Shown piece by piece: positions 1-9,678 of a stretch of DNA of 58,681 nt (the stretch's first letter is position 1; the number at the start of each line of letters is the position of its first letter). A program made the position numbers and the translations under genes. This DNA is from Heterobasidion occidentale (taxonomy: Eukaryota > Basidiomycota > Agaricomycetes > Russulales > Bondarzewiaceae), in contig JBCAQO010000027.1 in the NCBI GenBank assembly GCA_039111635.1, forward strand, positions 1 through 58,681, in the 5' to 3' direction. The notes under the pieces were generated by a model. It saw only the letters and a program-made list of their open reading frames with translations. It was not told the DNA's origin and made no database searches.

Positions 1-288
1 GCTTTGTAGAAGCGCATCGATCACTCACACAAAACCCACCCCTATCCCATTCAGTACGGTCCCAAAACACCGATTCAGGAGGACCTATTACAAGATTCGC
101 CAACCTCAAGACTACGGTTTTCTAGGCGAAAAAGGGGGTCGCATACAGAATCAGCAAGATTCTATATCGCGGAAATAGGAAAAGAAGACGTCATTTTAGG
201 AACCGACTGGTTATTAGAACATAACCCAGAAGTCGACTGGCATGCTACGGGCTACACTTTACCAGATGCCCGCCCTCCTGCCAAATAA
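1..288 (+). pseudogene. Gypsy aspartic protease remnant, C-terminal part
   Basis: The frame ending at the TAA at 286-288 contains EDVILGTDWLLEHNPEVDW at about 190-240. This matches the conserved end of Ty3/Gypsy retropepsins, where a DVILG-x-x-WL block precedes HNP-x-x-DW. Upstream of about position 150 the recognisable protease-like residues are in another frame, so at least one frameshift lies inside the fragment. The DSG active site would be just before position 1 and cannot be seen. In an intact element this domain releases gag and pol products from the polyprotein. Confidence 0.7.
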
Positions 289-573
289 AAGGAGGACCGG
301 TAAAAGCTAGAAGAGCTACAAGAAAACCAGGACGTCCTAAACCAAGCATACGGCGATGGAAACAGTACCGCAAACGGCGACTACTCAATACCAGTGCAAA
401 AGCCGGGAAAAGCAGTACCAGGCCGGAAAGTGGGAAACACCACAGTACCACATCCGCGACAATACCTATAAGTCCGGAGTTCACAACTCGAAGGTTGAAT
501 GCCGAACGTCTGAAGGCCCGAACCAGAAGTTTACAAGGTTCCGACATGGCTGAAGAAGACGTTCCGGAGGACG

Positions 574-1719
574 GTGACGGACTTCCGGCACTTCCCTCCA
601 ATGATCTTGAAGAAGATGGAGTCTATCTTCGTTAGATGCCTGGATACGGGAACATTACAGGCACTGAATTATACAACGACTCCGAAGAAGCGTCGACATA
701 CATCGCGCCGAAACCACGGAACTTCCATACGCCAATACACCGGTTCAAGGAAGCAAACCTGTCAAAGCACCGACAGGAAAACAAACAAAGCCACCAACTC
801 GCAAACTGGCAGAAAAGCCGCCAAAGGGAAACCCGAACTATCTTTCGAAGAAATAGTGCCGAAGGAATACTGGAATTATAGGAAGGTTTTCGAAGGTCGA
901 CCAAAGGGACAGCTACCGCTCTCTCGACCTTGGGATCACAAATAGAGAAAAGAAGGAATGGATCACTCGCTCAAACCCAAGCTATACAGTCTTAGCCCTG
1001 GAGAGCAAGTGGAACTCAAGAAATTCATAGACGAAAACCTCCAGAAAGGATTCATCAGAGAATCCAAATCGCACATGGCATCCCCATTCTTCTTCATCAA
1101 GAAAAAGAACGGAAAACTACGACCAGTAATGGATTATCGCAAACTCAATGAAATAACAATCAAGAACAAGTACCCTTTGCCGATCATTCAAGAATTACTG
1201 GACCTTCTAGCCGAAGCTGTATACTTCTCACTAATGGATGTTGATACAGGATATAACAACGTACGCATGAAGGAAGGAAGCGAGAAACTGGCCGCGTTCG
1301 TCACCAATTTAGGAATGTATGAACCTCTGGTGATGTTCTTTGGATTAACCAACTCGCCGGCAACATTCCAAACTATGATGAACGCCCTCTTCAAAGACCT
1401 CATCTATGCCGGACTAGTGGCAATCTATATGGACGATATCCTAGTATTTTCTAAAACAATGGACGACCACATCAAACAGTTCGAAAGGTTTTACAGATCT
1501 TACAGGACAACGATCTGTACCTACAACCCTCGAAATGCCACTTCCACAAAAGAAAATCGACTACCTTGGGTATGTTATATCACACGGACATCTGGAAATG
1601 GACCCGATAAAGTGGCCGGCATTATGGACTGGCCAACTCCGGGAAAAGTCAAAGAAGTGCAATCATTTTTAGGTTTTTGCAACTTTTATCGCAGGTTTAT
1701 CAAAGATTACTCAAAATAG
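574..1719 (+). pseudogene. Gypsy reverse transcriptase, frame-disrupted
   Basis: A linker with the conserved SRPWDHK block (ending 942) is followed by an in-frame TAG at 943-945. The same frame resumes and from 958 gives the RT domain. Visible motifs are [17 protein letters not shown], the motif A region around [19 protein letters not shown] and the catalytic YMDD at 1426-1437. After about 1480 the expected connection sequence (SKCHFHKRK, then HGHLEMDP) lies in other frames and returns to the first frame near 1605, so at least two one-base lesions are present. The stop at 1717-1719 also falls where one extra A would keep the frame open. The enzyme would copy the element RNA into cDNA in cytoplasmic particles, but this copy cannot encode it in one piece. 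Confidence 0.9.
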
Positions 1720-2465
1720 CACGACCGCTATTTGAGCTAACACAGAAGGAACGCACCTGGGATTGGACACCAGCATGCGAAGAAGCGTTTCAAACGCTAA
1801 AACGAATATTTACAGAATCTCCGGTGCTCGTTATGCCAGACACAAGGAACCCGTTTCGCATTGAATGCGACGCTTCCGACTTCGCCACCGGAGCAGTTTT
1901 ATCACAAGTCGCCGAAGATGGAAAATGGCACCCATGTGCTTATATTTCCAAGTCGCTCTCACCAACAGAACGCAACTACCCAATCTACGATAAAGAGTTG
2001 CTGGCGGTCATTCGAGCTTTTGAAGCTTGGCGACACTATTTGGAGGGCGCCGACCACCCGGTAGACGTCTGGACGGACCACAAGAACCTCGAATGGTTCC
2101 GTTCAAGCCAGAAATTAAACCGTCGACAAGCACGATGGTCACTCTACCTCTCGCGTTTCGACTACAAGTTGACGCACAAGGCAGGAGTCACTAATAAATC
2201 CGACGGTCTGTCACGGCGTCCAGACCATAAAAAGGGGGTGGAATTTGACAATTCAGGCGAAACACTCTTGGAGCCCAAACTTTTCAATGACACAGAAAAT
2301 ATCCGAAGACCTTTGGCAGAAATCAATGCCATTAATACAGACAACAGTTGGGACCCTCATCAAATACTTCACATCAGGGCAACTGGACGAGGAGGCGTTA
2401 CCATAATAGATGAAGACCTCCGGAAACGAATCATTGAAGAAAACAGGAAAGACGAATGGTTTTAG
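1677..2465 (+). pseudogene. Gypsy RNase H domain segment
   Basis: This segment reads through the RT thumb/connection end (ARPLFELTQKE) into a typical Ty3/Gypsy RNase H. Visible motifs are IECDASDFATGAVLSQ, ISKSLSPTERNYPIYDKELLA, and WTDHKNLEWF with SRFDYKL further on. The catalytic Asp and Glu positions appear intact. It overlaps the preceding frame at 1677-1719 and ends at a TAG (2463-2465) ten bases after the start of the integrase frame, so both junctions are probably one-base frameshifts within what was a single pol ORF. The domain degrades RNA in the RNA-DNA hybrid during reverse transcription. Confidence 0.88.
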
Positions 2466-4237
2466 AAACCTTAGGACCTCGAAACATGAAGAAAGGTTTA
2501 CAAGAATGGAACGAAGAAGAAGGATTGGTCCTTCATCGAGGAAAGATATATGTTCCTCGGAACGAACAACTTCGTCAAGATATCATCAAATTAAACCATG
2601 ACAATCTAGCAGCAGGACATCCAGGACAAAGGGGAACTCTAGCATTAGTCGGACAAGAATTCACTTGGCCAGGAATATCAAACACAGTGCACCAATATGT
2701 GGAAGGATGCGCCATATGTCAATCCACCAAGAACGACACACACCCTACTATGGTGCCCCTACAACCAACAGAAATCCCAGATCGACCCTTCGGAACAATA
2801 ACCATGGATTTTATTACAGATCTACCAGAATCAAACGGATACGACTCGCTACATGTAGTAACCGATCGATTCACCAAAACTGCAGTAATAACTCCATGCC
2901 TGAAAACCATCGACTCTGATGGAACGGCCAAAATCTTGCTAGAAAACACCTGGAGACGCTATGGACTGCCAGATAAAATCATATCGGATAGAGGAACCCA
3001 ATTCGCTTCAAAAGTAGCACAAGCCCTACTCAAAGAATTAGGAATCAAATCCGCTTTAAGCACAGCCTATCACCCGCAGACGGACGGTGCTACTGAACGA
3101 ATGAATCAGGAACTGGAACAATACCTAAGAGCATTTTGCAGCTCTTCACAGGACGATTGGGCCGGACTAATCCCCTACGCGGAATACGCCCACAACACCC
3201 ATCAGCACTCAGCCACGCAGAAGTCACCATTTGAACTTCTCCATGGATATCAACCACGGGCTTACCCAGCCATCATCGGAAACACGAATGTCCCCACCGC
3301 CGACGCTCGCCTCGAAGCTCTGCAACGTGCTAGGAAGGAAGCACAAGCCAGCCTCGAAATTGCAGCCGAAGCCATGAGGATCCAGCACGACCGTTTTGGA
3401 ACGGACCTGCCGCCTTTCAAGAAAGGAGATCAAGTATGGCTTGATGGGAAGAACATCCACACCGATCACCCATCAGAGAAACTGAGACCCAAACGCTTTG
3501 GGCCATTTGAAATCACTGACACCATAGGAAATGTCAACTTCAGGTTGAAACTGCCCAACAGCTGGAAGCGCATTCACGACGTCTTCCATGCTAGTCGACT
3601 CACGCCCTACAAGGAAAACGAAGTCTATGGCCCAAACTACCCTAAACCGGCTCCGGACCTGATCGAAGGGCAAGAAGAATTCGAAGTCGAAGCCATTGTC
3701 GGAGCTAGGCGCTTCGGACGATGGAAGATCCTGCAGTACCTGATCAAATGGAAGGGCTACCCGGAATCGGACAACTCTTGGGAAGCCGCGGCAAACGTCA
3801 CTAACGCACAAGAAGCCATAAAGGACTTCTACCGCCGGCACCCTCGGGCAGTCAAAGGAATGGAAGCCTCCATCCTGGCCCTGGTGATCGAATTAGAACT
3901 CAACAGAGTAGCCGAAGAAGATCAAATCAGAAAGAAGCTCGAGAAACATCCGATCGGAAAGAAGCTTCTCGCTACAGGATTAGCTATCCCCCAGATCATG
4001 GAAGAGATCAACAAACGAATGACGCAGCTAAAGAGGCCGCCCCTGATTCCCCGATCAAAAATGCCACCACCGGCGATCAACGACCGAGAAGCGCAGCCAA
4101 AGAAGCCCAATATAGATTCGTCTCGATCAAAGCTGCAGCAGAAGCGATCGGACAACTCTAATTGGCGGACTCAAGCATACCAGGAGCTACAAAAGCAGAC
4201 CAACCGAGGATTGGCATGGCCAGGCAAACGACTATGA
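2456..4237 (+). CDS. Gypsy integrase with C-terminal chromodomain
   Basis: This is the longest intact pol piece (593 codons). The N-terminal zinc finger is seen as H-x3-H (DNLAAGHPG) followed by CAICQ near residues 50-85. The catalytic core has D in MDFITDLP, D in SDRGTQF and E in HPQTDGATERMNQELE. A GPF-type region (RPKRFGPFEITD) follows, then a chromodomain at about residues 405-465 (FEVEAIVGARRFGRW, YLIKWKGYPESDNSWE). The family inserts cDNA, and the chromodomain is thought to steer insertion toward marked chromatin. The C-terminal 130 residues are charged and unassigned. The start given is the first ATG of the open frame; in the element it would be made as part of Gag-Pol. Confidence 0.93.
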   Translation: MVLETLGPRNMKKGLQEWNEEEGLVLHRGKIYVPRNEQLRQDIIKLNHDNLAAGHPGQRGTLALVGQEFTWPGISNTVHQYVEGCAICQSTKNDTHPTMVPLQPTEIPDRPFGTITMDFITDLPESNGYDSLHVVTDRFTKTAVITPCLKTIDSDGTAKILLENTWRRYGLPDKIISDRGTQFASKVAQALLKELGIKSALSTAYHPQTDGATERMNQELEQYLRAFCSSSQDDWAGLIPYAEYAHNTHQHSATQKSPFELLHGYQPRAYPAIIGNTNVPTADARLEALQRARKEAQASLEIAAEAMRIQHDRFGTDLPPFKKGDQVWLDGKNIHTDHPSEKLRPKRFGPFEITDTIGNVNFRLKLPNSWKRIHDVFHASRLTPYKENEVYGPNYPKPAPDLIEGQEEFEVEAIVGARRFGRWKILQYLIKWKGYPESDNSWEAAANVTNAQEAIKDFYRRHPRAVKGMEASILALVIELELNRVAEEDQIRKKLEKHPIGKKLLATGLAIPQIMEEINKRMTQLKRPPLIPRSKMPPPAINDREAQPKKPNIDSSRSKLQQKRSDNSNWRTQAYQELQKQTNRGLAWPGKRL

Positions 4238-4375
4238 CCCCTTTCGACCCCACTCTATCCACAGTAGCCGTTTATACCGTCGTCGCGACTCTTGCTCTCA
4301 CCGCTGTCTCCATCGCCATCGCCCTTGTTCTCGGATCTGTTCACGCTGCTGCCACCATTGGCGTCTCCTCCATCG

Positions 4376-4383
4376 TATAAAAG
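4376..4383 (+). promoter_or_regulatory. Candidate internal TATA box ahead of the Gypsy accessory ORF
   Basis: TATAAAAG lies 139 bp after the integrase stop and 116 bp before the first ATG of the downstream ORF at 4499. That spacing resembles the TATA-to-ATG distance of the two UGP1 genes in this window. Promoter function is inferred from motif and position only. Confidence 0.4.
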
Positions 4384-4498
4384 ACACCCTGCATCGGACG
4401 GAAACATTCCTCAGCATCCAGCTACAACTCGAATGTCCTTTGCCCCCACACACCTCTTCCTACACAACTCCCCCCGCTATATTCTTAGCAACATCAGG

Positions 4499-6104
4499 AT
4501 GTCTTCCGCTACCACTTCCCCTCACGCCTCCAACACCTCCTCCCCAACCCCTTCATCCTTCGCACCGTCTCCCCGCCCACTACCACACCTACGCTCGTTG
4601 ACGACACTGACTCGGATTACGACAGCGAGGATGACATCCCCTCGGAAGGCGTCCCGGTCGCGGATCCCCTTACTGAGTTTGTTATTCCCCGTTTCCCGGC
4701 TGAAATGCCAAACCCCCACATCGCCGTTCCCCCGTTGGCTTTCGCCATTCACAACGAAAACCCTCGCATCCGAATCCGCGCCATACCTAATCCCCTTCAC
4801 GACATCCGTCTCTACCAGGACCTAACGACGAATAATAGCATCTACCACCTCACACTCGCCGAGGATGAAGCCCCTATCATTCTGAACCAACCTGGCTTGA
4901 GGAACCCTCGTGCATTCCTTTTCTATTTACAGCAGGCAGTCTGGGCGCAAGCCTATCAGGTTTTCTCTGGACCACTCAACCAGACCCAAGCCATCCTCCT
5001 CGCCAACCTCACCGTCACCTCTTACCGCATGAAAGGGTTGATCAATCTCCCCGCCATCCGCAACGACATGGTCAATTTCCGACTGGGAGGGATATTTACC
5101 ACCAGCTCCATCCTCATACAGGCGCACTCCATACCCGCCTGGCTCGACGTACTGGCTCGAATCCGCTACAAGGAAAACACGATCCGCTGGTTCCGATTCG
5201 CAGGACATAATGGAGCACGTCTGGAGATCGAAGAGTATGTCCCTAAAGGGCTACTGCCGACCCACTCCTTCCCGCTTAACAGTCGAGGGGTTCACCCCAT
5301 TGCGTGCTACTGGCCTGGCGGATGTACCCCGGAGGATAACGTTAGGCCCTGGGTTATGACCAAACCGGATACACAGGAACAGGGGTTTCACCAGATCGAC
5401 GCTGAGGAACCCATGACAGTCGATCCCCCGGTCAATGCCGAACCCGATCTCCCGGCGGTAAACCCCTTTCAGCCCACCGACGAGGAGACCGCCGAATTCA
5501 CGCGACCCACCAGTCCCCCTTACGACCCCGAACAAGTCGTCCGGGATCGCCAGGTACTTCGGCCGCTACCGGTACCACCCCCGTCACCCCCTGCTGTGTC
5601 CCCATCCCCCCCCCTACTCGGCGACGACCTCACCCGTCCTATCATTGTCGACGAAGCCTCCCCCCAGTCGCCGGACGTTCCTGTCGCAACTGAAGAAGGA
5701 TGGCCTGCTGACGCATTGGACTCCGAAAACGTCTGGCCTAACCCGCCTACTCTCCCGCCTTCTCCACCCACCGACCCGCTACTCGTACCTGCTGGGAATG
5801 TGGACGCGCCGGCCATCTCGTCGTGGGATGTCCAATCACGGGCATTCGCCAGAGAACGGACGTTACGGCGCGCGGCTTTCTTCAAGACTACGATAGGCAT
5901 CGCATGCAGTCCCGGCGCCTTCGTCTACAGATGGATAGGACAGCTGAGGAATACGGGTACCACAAGCAGGCACTAGATCATTTAATCGACACTGCTAACT
6001 GGACCGGATATCCCGCTCGAAACATCCCCACCTTCGACGAAGTCCACCTGAGGAGACCTGCCCCCACCATCGGTGCACCCGCCAAGCGCCGAAGACTTGT
6101 ATAG
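4499..6104 (+). pseudogene. Accessory ORF between pol and 3' LTR of the Gypsy element (unknown function)
   Basis: A coding region of about 535 codons runs from ATG 4499 to TAG 6102-6104. The main open part is 4705-5976, and the acidic stretch just upstream (DDTDSDYDSEDD) is in the same frame. Two frame changes are needed: one in the C-rich stretch around 4570-4590, and one near 5880, where the last 75 codons continue in the 5823-6104 frame. The N-terminus is Ser/Pro/Thr-rich, the middle (about 4770-5350) looks globular, then comes a long Pro-rich acidic segment and a basic tail ending PAKRRRLV. No signal peptide, membrane segment or envelope motif is seen. It occupies the position of env or accessory genes in retroelements. 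I do not recognise the family. Confidence 0.55.
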
Positions 6105-6115
6105 AGAGGGGGTAG
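6103..6115 (+). promoter_or_regulatory. Polypurine tract (plus-strand primer site)
   Basis: AGAGAGGGGGTAG lies immediately 5' of the LTR start TGTTAGG, where LTR retrotransposons prime plus-strand DNA synthesis. It overlaps the stop codon of the accessory ORF. Confidence 0.75.
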
Positions 6116-6949
6116 TGTTAGGACCGCGTCCTAACACGTGCTTCGCACGTGAATGGATGGGCTGGTCAAGTGCTTCGGACTTGTTGCAGACTCGGACCGC
6201 TTTCCATGACTCCTTACCATTTACATGCTGATGCATGAACGCTGACTTCTAGTTCCTGATTCTTGATGTGGACAGACATTGGTTCCTGACCCCCGTTCCT
6301 GGTTCTTGATCGATCGGAGATGTGGATGGACATTAGTGATCGGATTACTATATTTGGATACATGGCAGGTCGATGAGGCATTCTAGCTTACGGATCTCGA
6401 TCGTTGACTTCGGTACCTGAGAAGCGCACAGACCAGATCTTGATCCTGCCCTAGACACTTCTGTACGTAAATAGCCGAGATGAGCTTCTAAGAAGCTCAG
6501 CTCGTTCACCTGTAATACACTCGATCTCTGCACTGCACCCGGCGTCTGGCTACCTTCTTAGCCCACGCTTCGTGATCTCTGTCAGATCTGAGAAACTCTT
6601 TGCACGGTCTGACGAAGCACTGGACTCGTCTCCCTTCCCTCCCCTCCCTCTACTCATCCGCTTCTATACCGGGCTAGCTGCCTACCGTGTTCTCAGTTGG
6701 ACACCCCCTCGTGTCATCTGTTGGACAGGAGAAGATCATCCGGTTCCTCCTCATCATCGAGAAGACCTCGAAGATCACCTTCTCAATCTCTTCGAGAACA
6801 AAGCCGACAGCGACCCCGAGTTCCTCGAAAGAGCCCAAAGACGATCCATCGTCTTTATCCATTGGAGTCTACGACTGTACGAACCAGTGGAGGTTTAGCC
6901 TAGGGACCCCTTCGTGCATCGGTGCACGTGATAGGTCTCCGACCTAACA
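6116..6949 (+). repeat. 3' LTR of the Gypsy element (834 bp)
   Basis: The LTR starts TGTTAGGACC directly after the polypurine tract and ends GACCTAACA, giving 7-bp terminal inverted repeats TGTTAGG/CCTAACA with the usual TG...CA ends. Both ends are palindromic: TGTTAGGAC-CGC-GTCCTAACA at 6116-6136, CACGTGC-TTC-GCACGTG at 6135-6151, and TAGGTC-TCC-GACCTA at 6932-6946. ORFs inside it have no recognisable product. The right boundary is supported by the tyrosine recombinase reading frame, which stops making sense exactly at 6950. The 5' LTR is outside the window, so sequence identity between LTRs cannot be judged. Confidence 0.85.
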
Positions 6950-7844
6950 CATCGGGATCCGTGGGGTTTGGCTCCGAGGACCAGTATATCTCCTGGCCGT
7001 GGGTGGAGGTTTTCGTCTGCGGGACGAAGATGGCGGTGCAGGTGAGGCCGTCGCGGACGACAGTTCGGATGTTGGAGGTGCGCACATATATGTCCGGTTT
7101 GAAACCGGAGAGAGAGGGGACTGTGAGCTCCCCAACGCGTGCAATACCGTAGAACAAGGCTGTCGCACATGCCCAGACAGCAGCGTGGACAGAATCGGAG
7201 AGGTTCAGGTGGGGCCGGAGCTGAAGGAGGTAGGCGACAGTGTACGGGGCCCTCTTGGCCTTTTTGGCAGATGGTGGGGCAAGATTCCTGGCGCCGTGCT
7301 GGAGCGACGTTAGTCGCGCGGTATCGTGAGACCATTGGAGTCCGTGGATGAGATGCCAGGCCCGAATGCCGGCGAGGTAGTTCTCTACTGTGCTGGGGGA
7401 GTATGAGCCCGCGAGCGCCGAAAGGAAGGAGGAGAGGAGGGCAGTAGACGCCGGGGCCCGGTGGATTTCAGGGACATCCTTCGCGTCGCATATGACGTGG
7501 TAGAGGAGGAGGCCTGAGCCATAGACCTCGAGAGTGGAGTCTTTCCACCCATGGGCCATGACACGCTTCGTGCGTTCGTGGTCAAACGCGCGCGGATCTG
7601 CGGGGTGAGAAAGAGGGGGCAGCCACTTGATGAGGCGGTCGCGAGCATGGCAGTGCGGACGAAGGGCCGAAGGAGTGAGGAGTAACCCGTTTGGGTATGG
7701 GCGAGGGGGCTGCGGATGCGGGGCGGGAGCAGGGAGAGGGGCGTCGAACCGAAATTGTGCGGGGATCGAGGAAGGAAGGGGTTGTGGTTGAGACGAGGGG
7801 AAGAGGGGGTTGTTGCTAGGAATGAGGGACAGACGAGGGGTCAT
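6950..7844 (-). pseudogene. DIRS tyrosine recombinase, truncated by Gypsy insertion
   Basis: From ATG 7844 the frame gives a Pro-rich leader, then a core-binding SAM-like domain (WKDSTLEVYGSGLLLYH, STALLSSFLSALAGSYS, TVENYLAGIRAWH). The start of the catalytic domain follows, with the box I arginine in YGIARVGELTVPSL. The coding sense ends at 6950, and the remaining codons to 6900 are LTR sequence. The H-x-x-R box and the tyrosine nucleophile are therefore missing, so this piece cannot be catalytic. The enzyme family resolves circular cDNA into the target by strand exchange. The first ATG of the open frame is at 8333, but 7844 is preferred because upstream codons overlap the RNase H region and look non-coding. 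Confidence 0.82.
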
Positions 7845-9678
7845 CGACTGCAGCGAGGAAGGGGCAGAGAGGCTCGGGGAGGAGGACGGGGGGGAGGAGG
7901 AGATCCCACGGGAGGAAGATCCCACGGGAGGGTTTGTCGGCCGGATTGTGAGCGCTAGGTACGTATCGAGCGAGAGCGACGTGGTCGTGTTCATCGAGGA
8001 GAGCATGGAGGCGTCGGAAGACTGAGTTGACGTGGCGGTTGCGACTGCGGCCATTCCTCCAGCCATCGACAACGCCAGCGTTGTCGCCATAGACGAGAAA
8101 GTGGGATCGGCGGGGGAGGGGTCCGAGGGCAAGGAGGGCGCGGATGAGGAGCTCAAATCCGGCGGCCTCAGCCCATCCGATGTCCCTGCCTTCAGCACGC
8201 CATCCAGGAAGGAGGGTCCAGGCGCGCCAGCGCGAGCCGATGATGATTCCAATGCCGACACCAGAGCTCGCGTCGGAGAAAGCGTTGAGATCAACAACGC
8301 TGTGAGGTCCTGGGATAGGACGAGGCTTGACATGTTGAGAGAGAGTGGTCAACCACCACAGGATTTCCTCAGGGGTGTGTCGGGGAGGGGTGCGAGGCTT
8401 GAAGGGTTCGTCGTGGCAGATGGAAAGCATGGCCTCGAGGCCGGTGAGGTACGCGCGGCCCGCGGGAATTACCGAGGAAGCGTGTAGGAGCTTACCGTGC
8501 AGCTTCTGTGCCTCGAGGAGTGCGTGCGTGCGCGAGCCTTGCCATGCGATGAGAGCGAGGCGATACTTCTTGCGCTTGGCTTCAACGAGTGTTACTGTAC
8601 GAGTTTGAAGGTTCCAGAGGAAACCTGTGAAAGGGAACTCGTGGTGAAAGGGGATATCCTTTTCCGCTTGCCAGGGGATGCCAAGTTGAGCGGAAATGGC
8701 GTCTATGTCCGAAAGGTTGCAGGTGTAGCGAGCCTCATTCGGGGAGCGGGGGGATTGTTGGGATAGGTCACGGACTGGGGATGACATATCGTCATTGAAC
8801 TCGGAGCGAGAGCCGTCCGGAAGGACGGGGCCGGCGTTCCATATGCGGCCCCCGATGTGTTGGGGTCCCAGGCCCCGAGATATCTCAGAGTGCCAAAGGG
8901 AGCGCTGGCGGTTGTAAGCCGGGAGGTGTTCCCGAAGAAGCTGGAAAAACACGTGGTCATCGGCCCATTTCTCAATGGGACCAAGACCAGCATGTCGCAT
9001 GATGTCGACAGCTGCGTCCTGTAAGTTACCGTAGACACCGGGGGTAGACCCAGTCCCGAAAGCGGCAACAGTGTCAATGGCGAAGGAGTCATGGCCTGAT
9101 AAGCGCACGACAGTCCCTGGCCATTGGGAGGGGTGTAAGGGGATTGTGCGAAATGCTTCTGAGACATCTCGCACGGCTGCTTGCGAGCCTGGAGGGAGAT
9201 GCCAGGTCAGAAATGAGAATATATCGAAGGTGCCCCATGTGCAAGGGTAATTGTCCGTGGTGATGCAGGAATTAATGGAAAAATGTAAAGGAGAGGGAGT
9301 GTGCGGGTAGGAGAAGTTCTGAACGAGACGGAAAGAGGTAGGTTTATGGGGTTTTGGCACTAGGGAGAGGGGAGAGGTTTGGAAGGGGCCGATAAGGGAT
9401 TCTACAGTAGAGCGAGAGAAGGGACCGAGATAGCGACCTTTGGAAAATTCCGCAGAGACAATGGAGTCAAATTGCGGGGAGAGGATTATGATGGAGGGGC
9501 TGTTCGGAGGAATATTAGTGTGTGTAACATGAGGTATGCCGATGTGAAAACCGCGAGAAAGACTATGTGGGATCAGAGGGTATTTGGACAGCAGCGAGGC
9601 GGAGCAAAGCAAACGAAGCCACGCCTCGGGGTGGTAGGGAGTGAGCGGGCTAGAGCGCCTGCGCGAGACTGCATGCAT
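7816..9678 (-). CDS. DIRS reverse transcriptase-RNase H
   Basis: An ATG at 9678 opens 620 codons. The RT domain shows LVPKPHKPTSFRLVQNFSYP, motif A VRDVSEAFRTIPLHP, FGTGSTPGVYG and the catalytic KWADDHVFF in place of YxDD, as is usual in DIRS-type RTs. RNase H follows with LNAFSDASSGVGIGI, a Glu in GWAEAAGFELL, YGDNAGVVDGW and the conserved HNPADKPSRG near the end. The open frame extends upstream to 10236, but that part overlaps gag and looks like a shadow. The start overlaps the gag end by 29 nt and the stop overlaps the YR start by 29 nt. The ORF is intact as read. Confidence 0.87.
   Translation of the reverse strand: MHAVSRRRSSPLTPYHPEAWLRLLCSASLLSKYPLIPHSLSRGFHIGIPHVTHTNIPPNSPSIIILSPQFDSIVSAEFSKGRYLGPFSRSTVESLIGPFQTSPLSLVPKPHKPTSFRLVQNFSYPHTPSPLHFSINSCITTDNYPCTWGTFDIFSFLTWHLPPGSQAAVRDVSEAFRTIPLHPSQWPGTVVRLSGHDSFAIDTVAAFGTGSTPGVYGNLQDAAVDIMRHAGLGPIEKWADDHVFFQLLREHLPAYNRQRSLWHSEISRGLGPQHIGGRIWNAGPVLPDGSRSEFNDDMSSPVRDLSQQSPRSPNEARYTCNLSDIDAISAQLGIPWQAEKDIPFHHEFPFTGFLWNLQTRTVTLVEAKRKKYRLALIAWQGSRTHALLEAQKLHGKLLHASSVIPAGRAYLTGLEAMLSICHDEPFKPRTPPRHTPEEILWWLTTLSQHVKPRPIPGPHSVVDLNAFSDASSGVGIGIIIGSRWRAWTLLPGWRAEGRDIGWAEAAGFELLIRALLALGPLPRRSHFLVYGDNAGVVDGWRNGRSRNRHVNSVFRRLHALLDEHDHVALARYVPSAHNPADKPSRGIFLPWDLLLPPVLLPEPLCPFLAAVDDPSSVPHS

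Larger units (their letters stand above)
1..6949 (+). mobile_element. Ty3/Gypsy chromovirus-type LTR retrotransposon, 3' portion
   Basis: Remnants follow the order protease, reverse transcriptase, RNase H, integrase, chromodomain, extra ORF, polypurine tract and 3' LTR, which is the Ty3/Gypsy (chromovirus) order. The 5' LTR, gag and the protease active site lie left of the window. The pol reading frame is broken by several one-base shifts, often in A runs, so this copy is unlikely to be autonomous as written. The LTR ends in TGTTAGG and CCTAACA and abuts a truncated tyrosine recombinase gene of another element, so the Gypsy copy inserted there. The five bases after the LTR (CATCG, 6950-6954) are the predicted target-site duplication, but its partner is outside the window. 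Confidence 0.93.

Noticed and set aside
5520..5900. Minus-strand ORF opposite the Gypsy accessory ORF
   Set aside because: Shadow of the Pro-rich coding region on the other strand.
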